Of a stretch of 64,000 bases of DNA, positions 55,237 through 64,000 are shown one piece after another; the first letter of the stretch is position 1; every line of letters begins with the position of its first letter. Source of the stretch: Deltaproteobacteria bacterium (GTDB lineage Bacteria > Myxococcota_A > Polyangia > Polyangiales > Houyiibacteriaceae); NCBI GenBank assembly GCA_017644045.1, contig JAEPMI010000018.1, positions 1 to 64,000 of the forward strand, given 5' to 3'. Both the position numbers and the translations under genes were made by a program. The notes beneath the pieces are model-generated. The model had not been told where the DNA came from and searched no databases. It was given only the letters and a program-made list of their open reading frames with translations.

Positions 55237-56160
55237 TCAGCGACCGAGGAGCCAGTAGGCGGCGAAGGCCGCGGCGCCCGCAGCCACCACCGCGGGGACG
55301 ACCTTGGCGACGCGCAGGGTGGTGGAGGGGAGCGCGCCCGCCGGGCTCACGCGCGGAGGGTCACCGAAGACCCACAGGGTGGAGCCGTTCTCCAGGCCCA
55401 CCTCCCAGGCCGCGACTCGGCTCAGCCGGAGGTGCTGGTGCAGCACGCGGCCACCATCGGGTACACCGGGGTGCTCGCAGAGCTTCCGAACCAGGACTCG
55501 CAGTGGGTCGCTCGAGCCCGCGGCGTCGCGGTAGCCGCCCTGCCGCACGAGGTCCTCGATGTGAGCGCCGCGCTGCTCGTGCATCGTCTCGCCGCCGTGG
55601 TCGCCCTCGTTGAGCGCGAGGAAGACCGCGTTGGGCAGCTCGTCGGACTCGTGCACGCGGATGACCTGACACTCCTCGATCCGCGCCCAGGCGGTCGGGT
55701 GACCGTAGAGCCCGCCGGAGCCGACGCACTGCGGGCACTGGACGTGACCCCGACCGTTGCATTGGAAGCAGGCTTGCGAGTGCTTGCCGTGCTGGATCCG
55801 CCCCGCCCCGTCGCAGCGAGTGCAGGTCATGTCCCCCATACCCGAGCAGAGCCCGCAGTCCATGTGGACTCGGACGCCGGGAACGACGGCGCTCGCCTCG
55901 TGGCCCACCGGCGGGTCCGCAGGGAGCGGAATGTCGATGGCCCACGGATCCGGCCCTGGCTCGTTGAGGCTCGGTCGCGACGGCGCAGCCTCCAGCCGAT
56001 AGCGCACGCCCCGCGCCTCGTAGACGGAGGTGAGCACGACCTGCACCGGGCCGACCGGCTCCACCTTCGCGATCGCCAGCGACCCCGGATCGGCTCGCGC
56101 CCACGAGCGCTGGGCCTTCCAGCGGGCGAGCGCGTCGAGCGCGGCGGCGCGGTCATCCAT
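55237..56160 (-). CDS. Tail-anchored DnaJ-type zinc-finger protein
   Basis: This is a 307-residue protein. The middle (~100-150) has four CxxC pairs: CGLCSGMGDMTCTRCDGAG, then CFQCNGRGHVQCPQCVGSG. They are spaced like the DnaJ/Hsp40 cysteine-rich domain that binds two Zn ions. There is no J domain (no HPD). The C-terminal end VVPAVVAAGAAAFAAYWLLGR is one hydrophobic segment, so the protein is likely tail-anchored with the zinc finger facing the cytoplasm. The flanking domains are unknown. It is the last gene of a reverse-strand cluster, 18 nt after the nitronate monooxygenase. Confidence 0.82.
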   Translation of the reverse strand: MDDRAAALDALARWKAQRSWARADPGSLAIAKVEPVGPVQVVLTSVYEARGVRYRLEAAPSRPSLNEPGPDPWAIDIPLPADPPVGHEASAVVPGVRVHMDCGLCSGMGDMTCTRCDGAGRIQHGKHSQACFQCNGRGHVQCPQCVGSGGLYGHPTAWARIEECQVIRVHESDELPNAVFLALNEGDHGGETMHEQRGAHIEDLVRQGGYRDAAGSSDPLRVLVRKLCEHPGVPDGGRVLHQHLRLSRVAAWEVGLENGSTLWVFGDPPRVSPAGALPSTTLRVAKVVPAVVAAGAAAFAAYWLLGR

Positions 56161-56178
56161 CCGCCGCAGCGTACAGCG

Positions 56179-57153
56179 TCAGCCGAGCATCGTGGCGAAG
56201 CGTTCCCGGATGATGGCGTTCGCTTCGGCCATGATGCGGTCGACGAGCTCCTTCACGGTCGGGATGTCGCGGATCAAGCCGACCACCATCCCGCAGGACC
56301 ACGCGCCAGCGTCCATCTCGCCTTCCATCATCACCTTCGGGTAGACGCCCGCGACCTCCGGGAGGATGTCCTGGATGGTCAGCGCGTCGCCGAGGTCCTT
56401 CTCCTTCTCGAGTAGGCGTTCGACGGCGGCGTTGGAGAGCACCCGCTCGGTGTTCCGCAGCGGTCGCATGATCAGGCGCGTGTCGAGCTCGGTCGCGCGG
56501 AGGATCGCCTCCTTCACGTTCTCGTGGACCGGCGCCTCCTTCGTGGCGATGAAGCGGGTGCCCATGTTGATGCCGTCGGCGCCGAGCGCGAGCGACGCGA
56601 CCAGGCTCCGTCCGTCGGCCATGCCGCCGCTGGCGACGAAGGGGATCTCGAGCTCCTCCGCCGCGCGCGGCAGCAGGATGAAGTTGGGGATGTCGTCTTC
56701 GCCCGGGTGGCCGCCGCACTCGAAGCCATCGACGCTCACGGCGTCGCAGCCGATGGACTGCGCCTTGAGCGCGTGCCGGATGCTGGTGCACTTGTGGATG
56801 ACCTTGATGCCGGCCTCCTTCAGCGGCGGGAGCACCTGGGCCGGGTTGTTGCCGGCGGTCTCGACCACGGTTACGCCGCCCTCGAGGATCGCGCGGACGT
56901 AGCCCGGGTAGTCGGGCTGAGTGAGCGTCGGAAGGAACGTCAGGTTCACGCCGAAGGGCTTGTCCGTGAGCGTCTTGCACTTGGCGATCTCGGTGGCGAG
57001 ATCGTCCGGCGTCTTCTGGGTCAGCCCGGTGATGATGCCGAGCCCGCCAGCCTCACTGACCGCCGCGGCCAGCTCGGCGAAGCCGACGTAGTGCATGCCG
57101 CCCTGCACGATGGGGTGCTCGATGCCGAAGAGCTCGGTGATGCGTGTCTTCAT
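56179..57153 (-). CDS. Nitronate monooxygenase / 2-nitropropane dioxygenase family
   Basis: This is a 324-residue FMN-dependent TIM barrel. PIVQGGMHYVGFAELAAAVSEAGGLGIITG is the N-terminal FMN-binding signature, and VDGFECGGHPGEDDIPNFILLPRA holds the catalytic/FMN-phosphate loop with the conserved His (GGHPGE). IPFVASGGMADGRSLVASLALGADGINMGTRFIATKEA is the second phosphate loop. It oxidises alkyl nitronates or acts like the FabK-type enoyl reductase branch; the GGHPGE loop fits nitronate monooxygenase. It is 23 nt after the HxlR gene and probably co-transcribed with it. Confidence 0.9.
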   Translation of the reverse strand: MKTRITELFGIEHPIVQGGMHYVGFAELAAAVSEAGGLGIITGLTQKTPDDLATEIAKCKTLTDKPFGVNLTFLPTLTQPDYPGYVRAILEGGVTVVETAGNNPAQVLPPLKEAGIKVIHKCTSIRHALKAQSIGCDAVSVDGFECGGHPGEDDIPNFILLPRAAEELEIPFVASGGMADGRSLVASLALGADGINMGTRFIATKEAPVHENVKEAILRATELDTRLIMRPLRNTERVLSNAAVERLLEKEKDLGDALTIQDILPEVAGVYPKVMMEGEMDAGAWSCGMVVGLIRDIPTVKELVDRIMAEANAIIRERFATMLG

Positions 57154-57176
57154 GTCGTCTCCATGCCCCTCGGGGC

Positions 57177-57674
57177 TCAGTCGTCTTGGCTCGCGTGCCA
57201 GCGCTCCAGCTGGGCGTCGCTCGCGCCGGGGCCCGGTCGCAGCTCCAGATCCCGGCTCGGGATCGGGGTTCCGTCGGCGCGGCGAATGCGCACGGGCAGG
57301 ATCGGCGAACCGGTCTGCCGGTCGTGCACCAGCATTGGCTCGCGCTCCTCACCGAAGACCCAGCGGTCACCCCACTGCCGGAGCGCGGTGAATACGGTCA
57401 GCAGGTCCTTGCCCTTCGACGTCAGGCGGTACTCGTAGCGAGCGCCGAACTGGCCCGCGTCCACCTTGGTGAACACGCCCTCGTCGACCAGATGGGCCAG
57501 CCGCTTGGACAGCACGTTCTTCGAGATCCGCAGGTGCCTCTCGAAGTCCGCGAAGCGACGGGTGCCGAGAAAGGCCTCGCGCAGGATCATCAGCGTCCAA
57601 CCATCGCCGAGGATCTCGAGCGAGCGCGCGATGGCGCAGTGGGGGTCGTCGTAGCCGCGGTGCATGGGCGCCAA
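57177..57674 (-). CDS. HxlR-family transcriptional regulator
   Basis: This is a 165-residue regulator. PHCAIARSLEILGDGWTLMILREAFLGTRRFADFERHLRISKNVLSKRLAHLVDEGVFTKV is the winged-helix HTH of the HxlR family, with the CAIARxLExLG-x2-WT start that usually has a redox-sensing Cys. The wing and the GARYEYRLTSKGKDLL stretch follow. The C-terminal ~50 residues are extra. It diverges from the molybdopterin oxidoreductase gene (40 nt between starts) and precedes the nitronate monooxygenase gene, so it may control both. MHRGY (57665) is an alternative start. Confidence 0.93.
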   Translation of the reverse strand: MAPMHRGYDDPHCAIARSLEILGDGWTLMILREAFLGTRRFADFERHLRISKNVLSKRLAHLVDEGVFTKVDAGQFGARYEYRLTSKGKDLLTVFTALRQWGDRWVFGEEREPMLVHDRQTGSPILPVRIRRADGTPIPSRDLELRPGPGASDAQLERWHASQDD

Positions 57675-57679
57675 TGTGG

Positions 57680-57708
57680 TTGCATAAAGAGACCAGATTG
57701 TCTAGCGT
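57680..57708 (+). promoter_or_regulatory. Candidate promoter for the molybdopterin oxidoreductase, leaderless layout
   Basis: TTGCAT (57680-57685), a 17-nt spacer and TAGCGT (57703-57708) end 6 nt before the ATG at 57715. The spacer (aaagagaccagattgtc) contains an agaccagattgtct-type imperfect repeat that could be the HxlR operator. Confidence 0.55.
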
Positions 57709-57714
57709 CGACCC

Positions 57715-59961
<2,247 letters not shown>

Positions 59962-59964
59962 GGG

Positions 59965-60327
59965 TCAGTTGCCGATGACGACCTGAGTCGCGCCGGCACC
60001 CTTCAGCCACTCGGCGCCGCGCTCGGTCAGCTCGCCGAGCAAGACCAGGTCTTCGCCTTCGACCTTCGCGCCGCAGCCGAGTCCCTTCTTCATCTTCCTG
60101 CAGAGCTCGTCGAGCCGCGACGAGGGCAGCCCGCTGACGCGGGTGACGGTCTTCCCGCCGCGGCCCTTCTTCTCGCGCCGGAGCACGATCTTCCCGGTCA
60201 ATGGCGCTGGCCCCGCCGGAGTCTTCGCCTCGGCGGTCTCGGGCTTCTTCTCCTGCTTGGGCAGGTCCTTGCCGAGGCCCTGAAGCGCCGCGAAGGGGTT
60301 GTTGAAGCCAGCGTCTTTGTCGCCCAT
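59965..60327 (-). CDS. SUI1/YciH-family translation factor
   Basis: This is a 120-residue protein. The N-terminal ~45 residues are a basic, Lys/Pro-rich tail. The SUI1 fold follows: GKIVLRREKKGRGGKTVTRVSGLPSSRLDELCRKMKKGLGCGAKVEGEDLVLLGE, containing the RKGRxGKxVT and GxGxGxK elements of eIF1-like proteins. Bacterial members such as YciH help monitor start-codon choice. The start ATG at 60327 is chosen because the upstream frame has mixed codon use. It converges on the molybdopterin gene with a 3-nt gap. This may matter here because several genes look leaderless. Confidence 0.88.
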   Translation of the reverse strand: MGDKDAGFNNPFAALQGLGKDLPKQEKKPETAEAKTPAGPAPLTGKIVLRREKKGRGGKTVTRVSGLPSSRLDELCRKMKKGLGCGAKVEGEDLVLLGELTERGAEWLKGAGATQVVIGN

Positions 60328-60729
60328 CGAGCGTGAGCGTAGCAGGATGCGGCCCTCCCGCCCGACGCCGTCAGGTGGTGTCCACTGGACCGGGTCTGAC
60401 CCCGGCTCGCTGCACCAGGCTCGTAGCAACGGCACCTCGCTCGGCACGGATGTGTCCTTTCGGATCGACAGCGCTTCCACATCGGCCGGCAATCCAACCT
60501 CCGCGATCCGCGATCCGTTGGAGCGTCTGGGCGTGCTCGAGTTCTCGGTCCCAGCCAAGCGACTCTCTGCCCTGAGCTTTCCAGTAGGCCTTCCAGTCAC
60601 TCCGATTACGGCGCCGCACGTAGTTCGCACATATCGAGGCGGCACCGAAGCCATTCTCGGTTCAGAGACAGACATGGAACGAACGGATTCTCGGGCGGGT
60701 CCTCGATTGAACCGTTACGTACATTCCGA
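60328..60729. other. Spacer with a possible decayed gene fragment
   Basis: No complete gene is seen. On the reverse strand, from about 60650 down to 60371, one frame reads NGFGAASICANYVRRRNRSD, then WKAYWKAQGRESLGWDRELE and HAQTLQRIADRGGWIAG. It has codons such as ATA, AGA and AAA that are rare in this window, and no start codon because a TGA precedes it. This fits a foreign, broken gene. Near 60388-60405 there is a near-palindrome (ccgggtctgaccccgg). The remaining bases show no known feature. Confidence 0.35.
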
Positions 60730-60757
60730 TTGACTCGTGCCGACGGCGTCCTAGCGT
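60730..60757 (+). promoter_or_regulatory. Candidate promoter for the lipoprotein at 60764, leaderless layout
   Basis: TTGACT (60730-60735), a 16-nt spacer and TAGCGT (60752-60757) end 6 nt before the ATG at 60764. The -35 box differs from the E. coli consensus by one base. Confidence 0.6.
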
Positions 60758-60763
60758 CAGCGA

Positions 60764-61195
60764 ATGCGCATCGCTCCAACTCTCCAAGGCGTTCTGCTCG
60801 CGTTCCTCGCAATCACGAGCCTCTCCGCCTGCGGCGCGCCGCAGGGACCCCGAATCCGTTTCGCCCAAGCCTCGCCGTCGCAGCTCGCGGCCGCGGAGCG
60901 CGAGGAGGTCGTATGGTTCGAGTTCAAGCAGGGCGATGCGGTACCAATGGTGTTCCTGGTCAAAGGGATCGTCGACGCCGAGGCCGATACGCCGATTCGC
61001 CTCACGGCGACTCGTGATTTCTGGGTGGTCTCCTTCCGCGACGGTCGCCAGTACTTCTCCTTCGATGGGCGCTCGCTCTACCAGGGCGAAGTCGGCAAGT
61101 TCGGCCTCTTCCTGACCAGCAGTGATCAGGGGCCCGCCACTGGAATCATGCTCTACATCGGGCGGCCTCAGGACGCGCCTCCCGAGCTCCGCTGA
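60764..61195 (+). CDS. Small lipoprotein of unknown function
   Basis: This is a 143-residue lipoprotein. The signal peptide MRIAPTLQGVLLAFLAITSLSAC ends in a lipobox (LSAC, Cys23). The mature ~120 residues form a beta-rich domain: EEVVWFEFKQGDAVPMVFLVKGIVDAEADTPIRLTATRDFWVVSFRDGRQYFSFDG and GIMLYIGRPQDAPPELR. No catalytic motif is seen. Similar small lipoproteins occur widely in Myxococcota. It has its own promoter-like sequence and is followed after 53 nt by another lipoprotein gene. Confidence 0.75.
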   Translation: MRIAPTLQGVLLAFLAITSLSACGAPQGPRIRFAQASPSQLAAAEREEVVWFEFKQGDAVPMVFLVKGIVDAEADTPIRLTATRDFWVVSFRDGRQYFSFDGRSLYQGEVGKFGLFLTSSDQGPATGIMLYIGRPQDAPPELR

Positions 61196-61210
61196 GGCTC
61201 GCCGTCGAGT

Positions 61211-61239
61211 TTGTCGCGCCTTGCGCGCGGCCATAGCAG
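61211..61239 (+). promoter_or_regulatory. Candidate promoter for the lipoprotein at 61249
   Basis: TTGTCG (61211-61216), a 17-nt spacer and TAGCAG (61234-61239) end 9 nt before the GTG at 61249, close to but not exactly the 6-nt layout seen elsewhere. Weak match. Confidence 0.4.
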
Positions 61240-61248
61240 GATGGAGCC

Positions 61249-61797
61249 GTGCGCTCCCTTCCTCTCTTCGTAGTCCTCCTCGCGATCGCCTGTGGGCCGG
61301 AGTCACGGGCCGAACCGGAGGAGCCGTCGGAGGTGCTGCGACTCGAGGGATGGCCCGCGTTCCCGCAGATCGAGAGCACCGCGGTGGTTCGCCTCCTGGC
61401 GATCGCCGAAGCCCTCCCCGAGCTCCCCGAGGCCGACGGACCCGCGTGGGCAGGTCAGATCTTCGTGCCCTGGATGGAGCAGCGGCAGCAAGCGCTGGCC
61501 CAGGCCGCAGAGCTCCGGCGACACGCGCGCCGCGGGAGCTCGGGAGACCAGGCGATCGCGGTCGCCCTCCACGGGGCGATCCTGCAGCGCACGATGGACT
61601 CGCTGAGAGGCGCGCACGCGGAGCGGATCAGCCCGGAGGCGGGCGAGGCGTTGCAGGGGCCCGCCGCGGCGCTCGCGGACAAGGCGCGTCGTGCATACGA
61701 GGTCTGCCATCAGCTCGCCCTCGACGCCGGCGCCGCCCTCGATGGTTGGCGTCGCTCGTGCGACGACCATCTGGCGCGACTCCCCGACGATTCGTGA
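61249..61797 (+). CDS. Helical lipoprotein of unknown function
   Basis: This is a 182-residue lipoprotein from GTG 61249: VRSLPLFVVLLAIACG has the lipobox AIAC (Cys15). The mature region is mostly helical (STAVVRLLAIAEALPELPEADG, WMEQRQQALAQAAELRRHARRG, EALQGPAAALADKARRAYEVCHQLALDAGAALDGWRRSC). Two Cys near the C-terminus could form a disulfide. No enzyme motif is found. It is probably a small surface or periplasmic protein and precedes terC in the same direction. Confidence 0.7.
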   Translation: MRSLPLFVVLLAIACGPESRAEPEEPSEVLRLEGWPAFPQIESTAVVRLLAIAEALPELPEADGPAWAGQIFVPWMEQRQQALAQAAELRRHARRGSSGDQAIAVALHGAILQRTMDSLRGAHAERISPEAGEALQGPAAALADKARRAYEVCHQLALDAGAALDGWRRSCDDHLARLPDDS

Positions 61798-61807
61798 GAA
61801 CGGGGGC

Positions 61808-61836
61808 TTGTGTTCCGGGGCGACAGCTCCAATGCT
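61808..61836 (+). promoter_or_regulatory. Candidate promoter for terC, leaderless layout
   Basis: TTGTGT (61808-61813), a 17-nt spacer and AATGCT (61831-61836) end 6 nt before the ATG at 61843. It lies inside the alternative GTG-started reading frame (GTG at 61810), which is why the ATG at 61843 is preferred as the terC start. Confidence 0.5.
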
Positions 61837-61842
61837 GCCGCG

Positions 61843-62856
61843 ATGACCTGGATGTGGGTCGGCTTCCTGGCGATCGTGGCGGTGATGCTCGCCCTCGATC
61901 TGGGCGTCTTTCACAAGAACGCCCACGAGGTCAGCGCCAAGGAGGCGCTGGGCTGGACGGTGGTGTGGATCACGCTCGGCGTGTCGTTCACGGCCGTGAT
62001 CTACTTCATGTACGAGAACGCCTGGTTCGGCGCCGAGCTCCTCGACGACGACGGGGTCCCGATCGACGACGGGCAGCCCCACGGCGGCCGCGCCGCGATG
62101 CGCTACCTGACCGCGTATCTGCTCGAGAAGTCGCTGAGCATCGACAACATCTTCGTCATCGCGCTGGTGTTCCAGCGCTTCAAGGTGCCGCGGATCGACC
62201 GCCACCGGGTTCTCTTCTGGGGCGTGCTCGGCGCCATCGTGATGCGTGGCGCGATGCTCCTCGGCGGGCTCTGGCTGCTCCACAAGTTCACCTGGCTCTT
62301 CTACGTCTTCGGTGCCTACCTGGTGTTCACCGGCATCAAGCTGCTCTTCCCGGAGAAGGAAGAAGAGGAGCACGAGGACTCGGGGCCCAGCTTCACCGAT
62401 CGGCTCAAGGGCTGGTTCCACGTCGCTCCCGACGACACGCCCGACGCCGGTCACCGCTTCTTCGTGAAGATCGACGGCAAGCGCGCGATCACGAGCCTCG
62501 GGCTCGCGCTCATCGTCATCGAGTGGACCGACCTGGTCTTCGCGCTCGATTCGATCCCCGCCGTGCTCGCGGTCGCGCCCGAGCCCTTCATCGTCTTCAC
62601 GTCGAACATCTTCGCGATCCTCGGGCTTCGCAGCCTCTACTTCGTGCTCGAGACCGCGGTGCAGAAGTTCAAGGAGCTCCGCTACGCGCTGGCGGTGGTC
62701 CTCGCCTTCGTCGGGGCGAAGATGATCCTCCACCACTGGGTGAAGATCCCGACGCTGATCTCGCTCGCGGTCATCCTGGTATCGATCGGGCTCGCGGTGG
62801 CGGTCTCGCTCATCCGGCAGCGCGTCCGTCGCGGAGAGCGTCGGCTGGACGGCTGA
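61843..62856 (+). CDS. TerC/Alx-family membrane protein
   Basis: This is a 337-residue polytopic membrane protein. The conserved TerC features are LALDLGVFHKNAHEVSAKEAL, the membrane acidic motif LEKSLSIDNIFVIALVFQRF (SxDNxF), RHRVLFWGVLGAIVMRGAMLLGGLWLLHKFTWLFYVFGAYLVFTGIKLL, and the second acidic motif VIEWTDLVFALDSIPAVLAV. About eight helices are present, with a cytosolic acidic loop EKEEEEHEDSG. TerC/Alx proteins export Mn2+ or other metal ions. In many bacteria a Mn riboswitch precedes the gene, but the gap here is only 45 nt. A start at GTG 61810 is less likely. bioA begins 26 nt downstream. Confidence 0.92.
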   Translation: MTWMWVGFLAIVAVMLALDLGVFHKNAHEVSAKEALGWTVVWITLGVSFTAVIYFMYENAWFGAELLDDDGVPIDDGQPHGGRAAMRYLTAYLLEKSLSIDNIFVIALVFQRFKVPRIDRHRVLFWGVLGAIVMRGAMLLGGLWLLHKFTWLFYVFGAYLVFTGIKLLFPEKEEEEHEDSGPSFTDRLKGWFHVAPDDTPDAGHRFFVKIDGKRAITSLGLALIVIEWTDLVFALDSIPAVLAVAPEPFIVFTSNIFAILGLRSLYFVLETAVQKFKELRYALAVVLAFVGAKMILHHWVKIPTLISLAVILVSIGLAVAVSLIRQRVRRGERRLDG

Positions 62857-62882
62857 GCGGGTCGCGCCCCATGGTCCGGCCA

Positions 62883-64000
62883 TGGATGCGAAGCCTTCGC
62901 GAGACGCCCTCGTCGCCCTGGACCGCAAGCACGTCTGGCGGCCCTTCGCGTCGACCGAAGACCACGAGACCCGGGACCCGCTCGTCGTCACCCACGCGGA
63001 GGGCGCGCGGCTCACGGACGCCGACGGTCGGACCTACTTGGACGCCACCGGTTCCTGGTGGTGCACCCACCTCGGTCACGCGAACCCGCGGCTGATCGAG
63101 GCGCTGCGCCGCCAGACCGAAGCGCTCCCCCACTGTGCGCTGGCGGGCATCGCCCACCGGCCGGCCGCCGAGCTCGCCGAGGCGCTGGTCGCCGCGGCCC
63201 CACGGGCCGAGGGCGACGCGACGCTCGACCGGGTCTTCTTCGTCGACAATGGCTCCACCGCGGTCGAGGTCGCGCTCAAGCTGGCGTTCCAGTACTGGCA
63301 GCAGAACGGCCGACCGCAGCGTCAGCGCTTCCTCGCTCTCCCCGGCGGCTACCACGGCGACACGCTCGGAGCGATGAGCATCGGCGCGCTCGACGAGGTC
63401 GGCGCCGTGTTCGCGCCGCTCCTCTTCGCGACCAACGACGCCGAGCCCATCGTCGACCCCGAGGGCTGGGCGCCGGTCTTCGACGGGCTCATCGCGCAGC
63501 TCGAGGCTGACGGCGACACCATCGCTGGCGTCGTGGTCGAACCGATCGTCCAGGGCGCGTGCGGGATGCGGATGTATCCGCCCTCGGAGCTCGCCCGACT
63601 CCGCGAGGCCTGCGACCGCGTCGACACCTTCCTGATCGCCGACGAGGTCTTCACCGGCCTCGGCCGCACCGGTCCGATGTGGGGCTGCGACCACGCCGGC
63701 GTCGCGCCCGACCTCCTCGCGGTCGCCAAGGGGCTGAGCGGCGGGCTCCTCCCGTTCGGCGTGACCCTGGCGAGCAAGCGCATTCACGATGGGTTCCGCG
63801 GCGACACGCGCCGCGCGTTCCTGCACGGGCACACCTTCTGCGGCAACCCACTCGGCGCGGCCGTTGCCCTCGAGGTGCTGCGCATCTACCGCGAGGACGA
63901 CGTCATCGCCGCGGCAAAGCCCAAGGCGGAGCGCATGGCCGACGCGTTCGCGGCGATGGGTGAGCTCCCCGGCACCCGCCATGCGCGCGCGCTCGGGATG
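62883..64000 (+). CDS. bioA: Adenosylmethionine-8-amino-7-oxononanoate aminotransferase, cut by window edge
   Basis: An open frame of 372 codons runs to the window end without a stop. The sequence is typical BioA: DRKHVWRPF, DGRTYLDATGSWWCTHLGHANP, NGSTAVEVALKLAFQYWQQ, GGYHGDTLGAMS, GVVVEPIVQGACGM, IADEVFTGLGRTG and VAKGLSGGLLPFGVTLASK with the PLP lysine, then HGHTFCGNPLGAAVALEV. BioA uses S-adenosylmethionine to turn KAPA into DAPA in biotin synthesis. No other bio genes are in view; they may lie beyond the window. About 50 residues appear to be missing at the C-terminus. Confidence 0.93.

Noticed and set aside
61798-61842. Manganese (yybP-ykoY) riboswitch before terC
   Set aside because: Only 45 nt lie between the upstream stop and the terC ATG, too short for this riboswitch, and the space is filled by a promoter-like sequence.

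Overview
This window is a GC-rich bacterial chromosome segment. The third codon position is almost always G or C, and genes are tightly packed on both strands. Several traits point to a myxobacterium-like member of the Myxococcota (Polyangiales/Sandaracinus type), but no rRNA or marker gene is present to prove it. These traits are: many Asp/Gly/Pro-rich lipoproteins, two MopE-like metal-binding motifs, an AgmX-like glycine linker, an FHA-GAF sigma-54 activator, a hybrid histidine kinase, and very large secreted Ig/macroglobulin-like proteins.

Layout. 1-1.8 kb: an edge-truncated Y1 (HUH) transposase-like gene and a LuxR-type regulator. 1.9-14.3 kb: a kinase-like lipoprotein diverging from a five-gene ion-homeostasis operon (CPA2-type antiporter, TrkA, TrkH, a 1643-residue antiporter fused to a helical P-loop/winged-helix module, MscS). 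Every junction in the operon overlaps or is only 3 nt long. 14.3-19.1 kb: a repeat-rich gap, a D-cysteine desulfhydrase-like enzyme, a hybrid histidine kinase, and an AraC regulator diverging from an aldo/keto reductase. 19.1-22.7 kb: a reverse-strand operon of a sigma-54-type AAA+ protein that lacks GAFTGA, a DegT aminotransferase, an orphan ABC ATPase and a GST. 22.8-25.4 kb: rhodanese, an MBL-fold enzyme, a 640-nt repeat-rich spacer with a long inverted repeat, and a Cys-rich lipoprotein. 25.4-37.5 kb (reverse strand): a TPR protein, an acetate kinase-PduL fusion, and two giant paralogous secreted proteins. 37.6-39.8 kb: a TetR gene with a perfect 22-bp palindrome, an Mpo1-like protein, an AurF-like diiron protein and a small protein. 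39.9-45.6 kb: a glycosidase lipoprotein, an M23 peptidase lipoprotein, a GATase-like lipoprotein, an ectoine hydrolase-like M24 protein and a LOG-family protein, ending at a 167-bp MITE-like element. 45.7-55.2 kb: lipoproteins, the FHA-GAF-AAA+ activator diverging from an ECF-like sigma factor, a VOC protein and a di-haem peroxidase-like lipoprotein. 55.2-64 kb: a DnaJ-type zinc-finger protein, nitronate monooxygenase, HxlR regulator, molybdopterin oxidoreductase, SUI1 protein, two small lipoproteins, TerC and a partial bioA.

Main points for follow-up. (1) The antiporter/P-loop fusion inside the Trk/MscS operon. (2) A recurring promoter layout in which a TTGnnn-N16/18-A/T-starting -10 box ends exactly 6 nt before the start codon, predicting leaderless mRNAs. 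(3) The TetR/Mpo1/diiron unit as a possible lipid-oxidation pathway. (4) The giant secreted paralogues. (5) Non-coding repeat elements at 14.3, 24.5-25.1 and 45.6 kb. No tRNA, rRNA, CRISPR array or prophage was seen.
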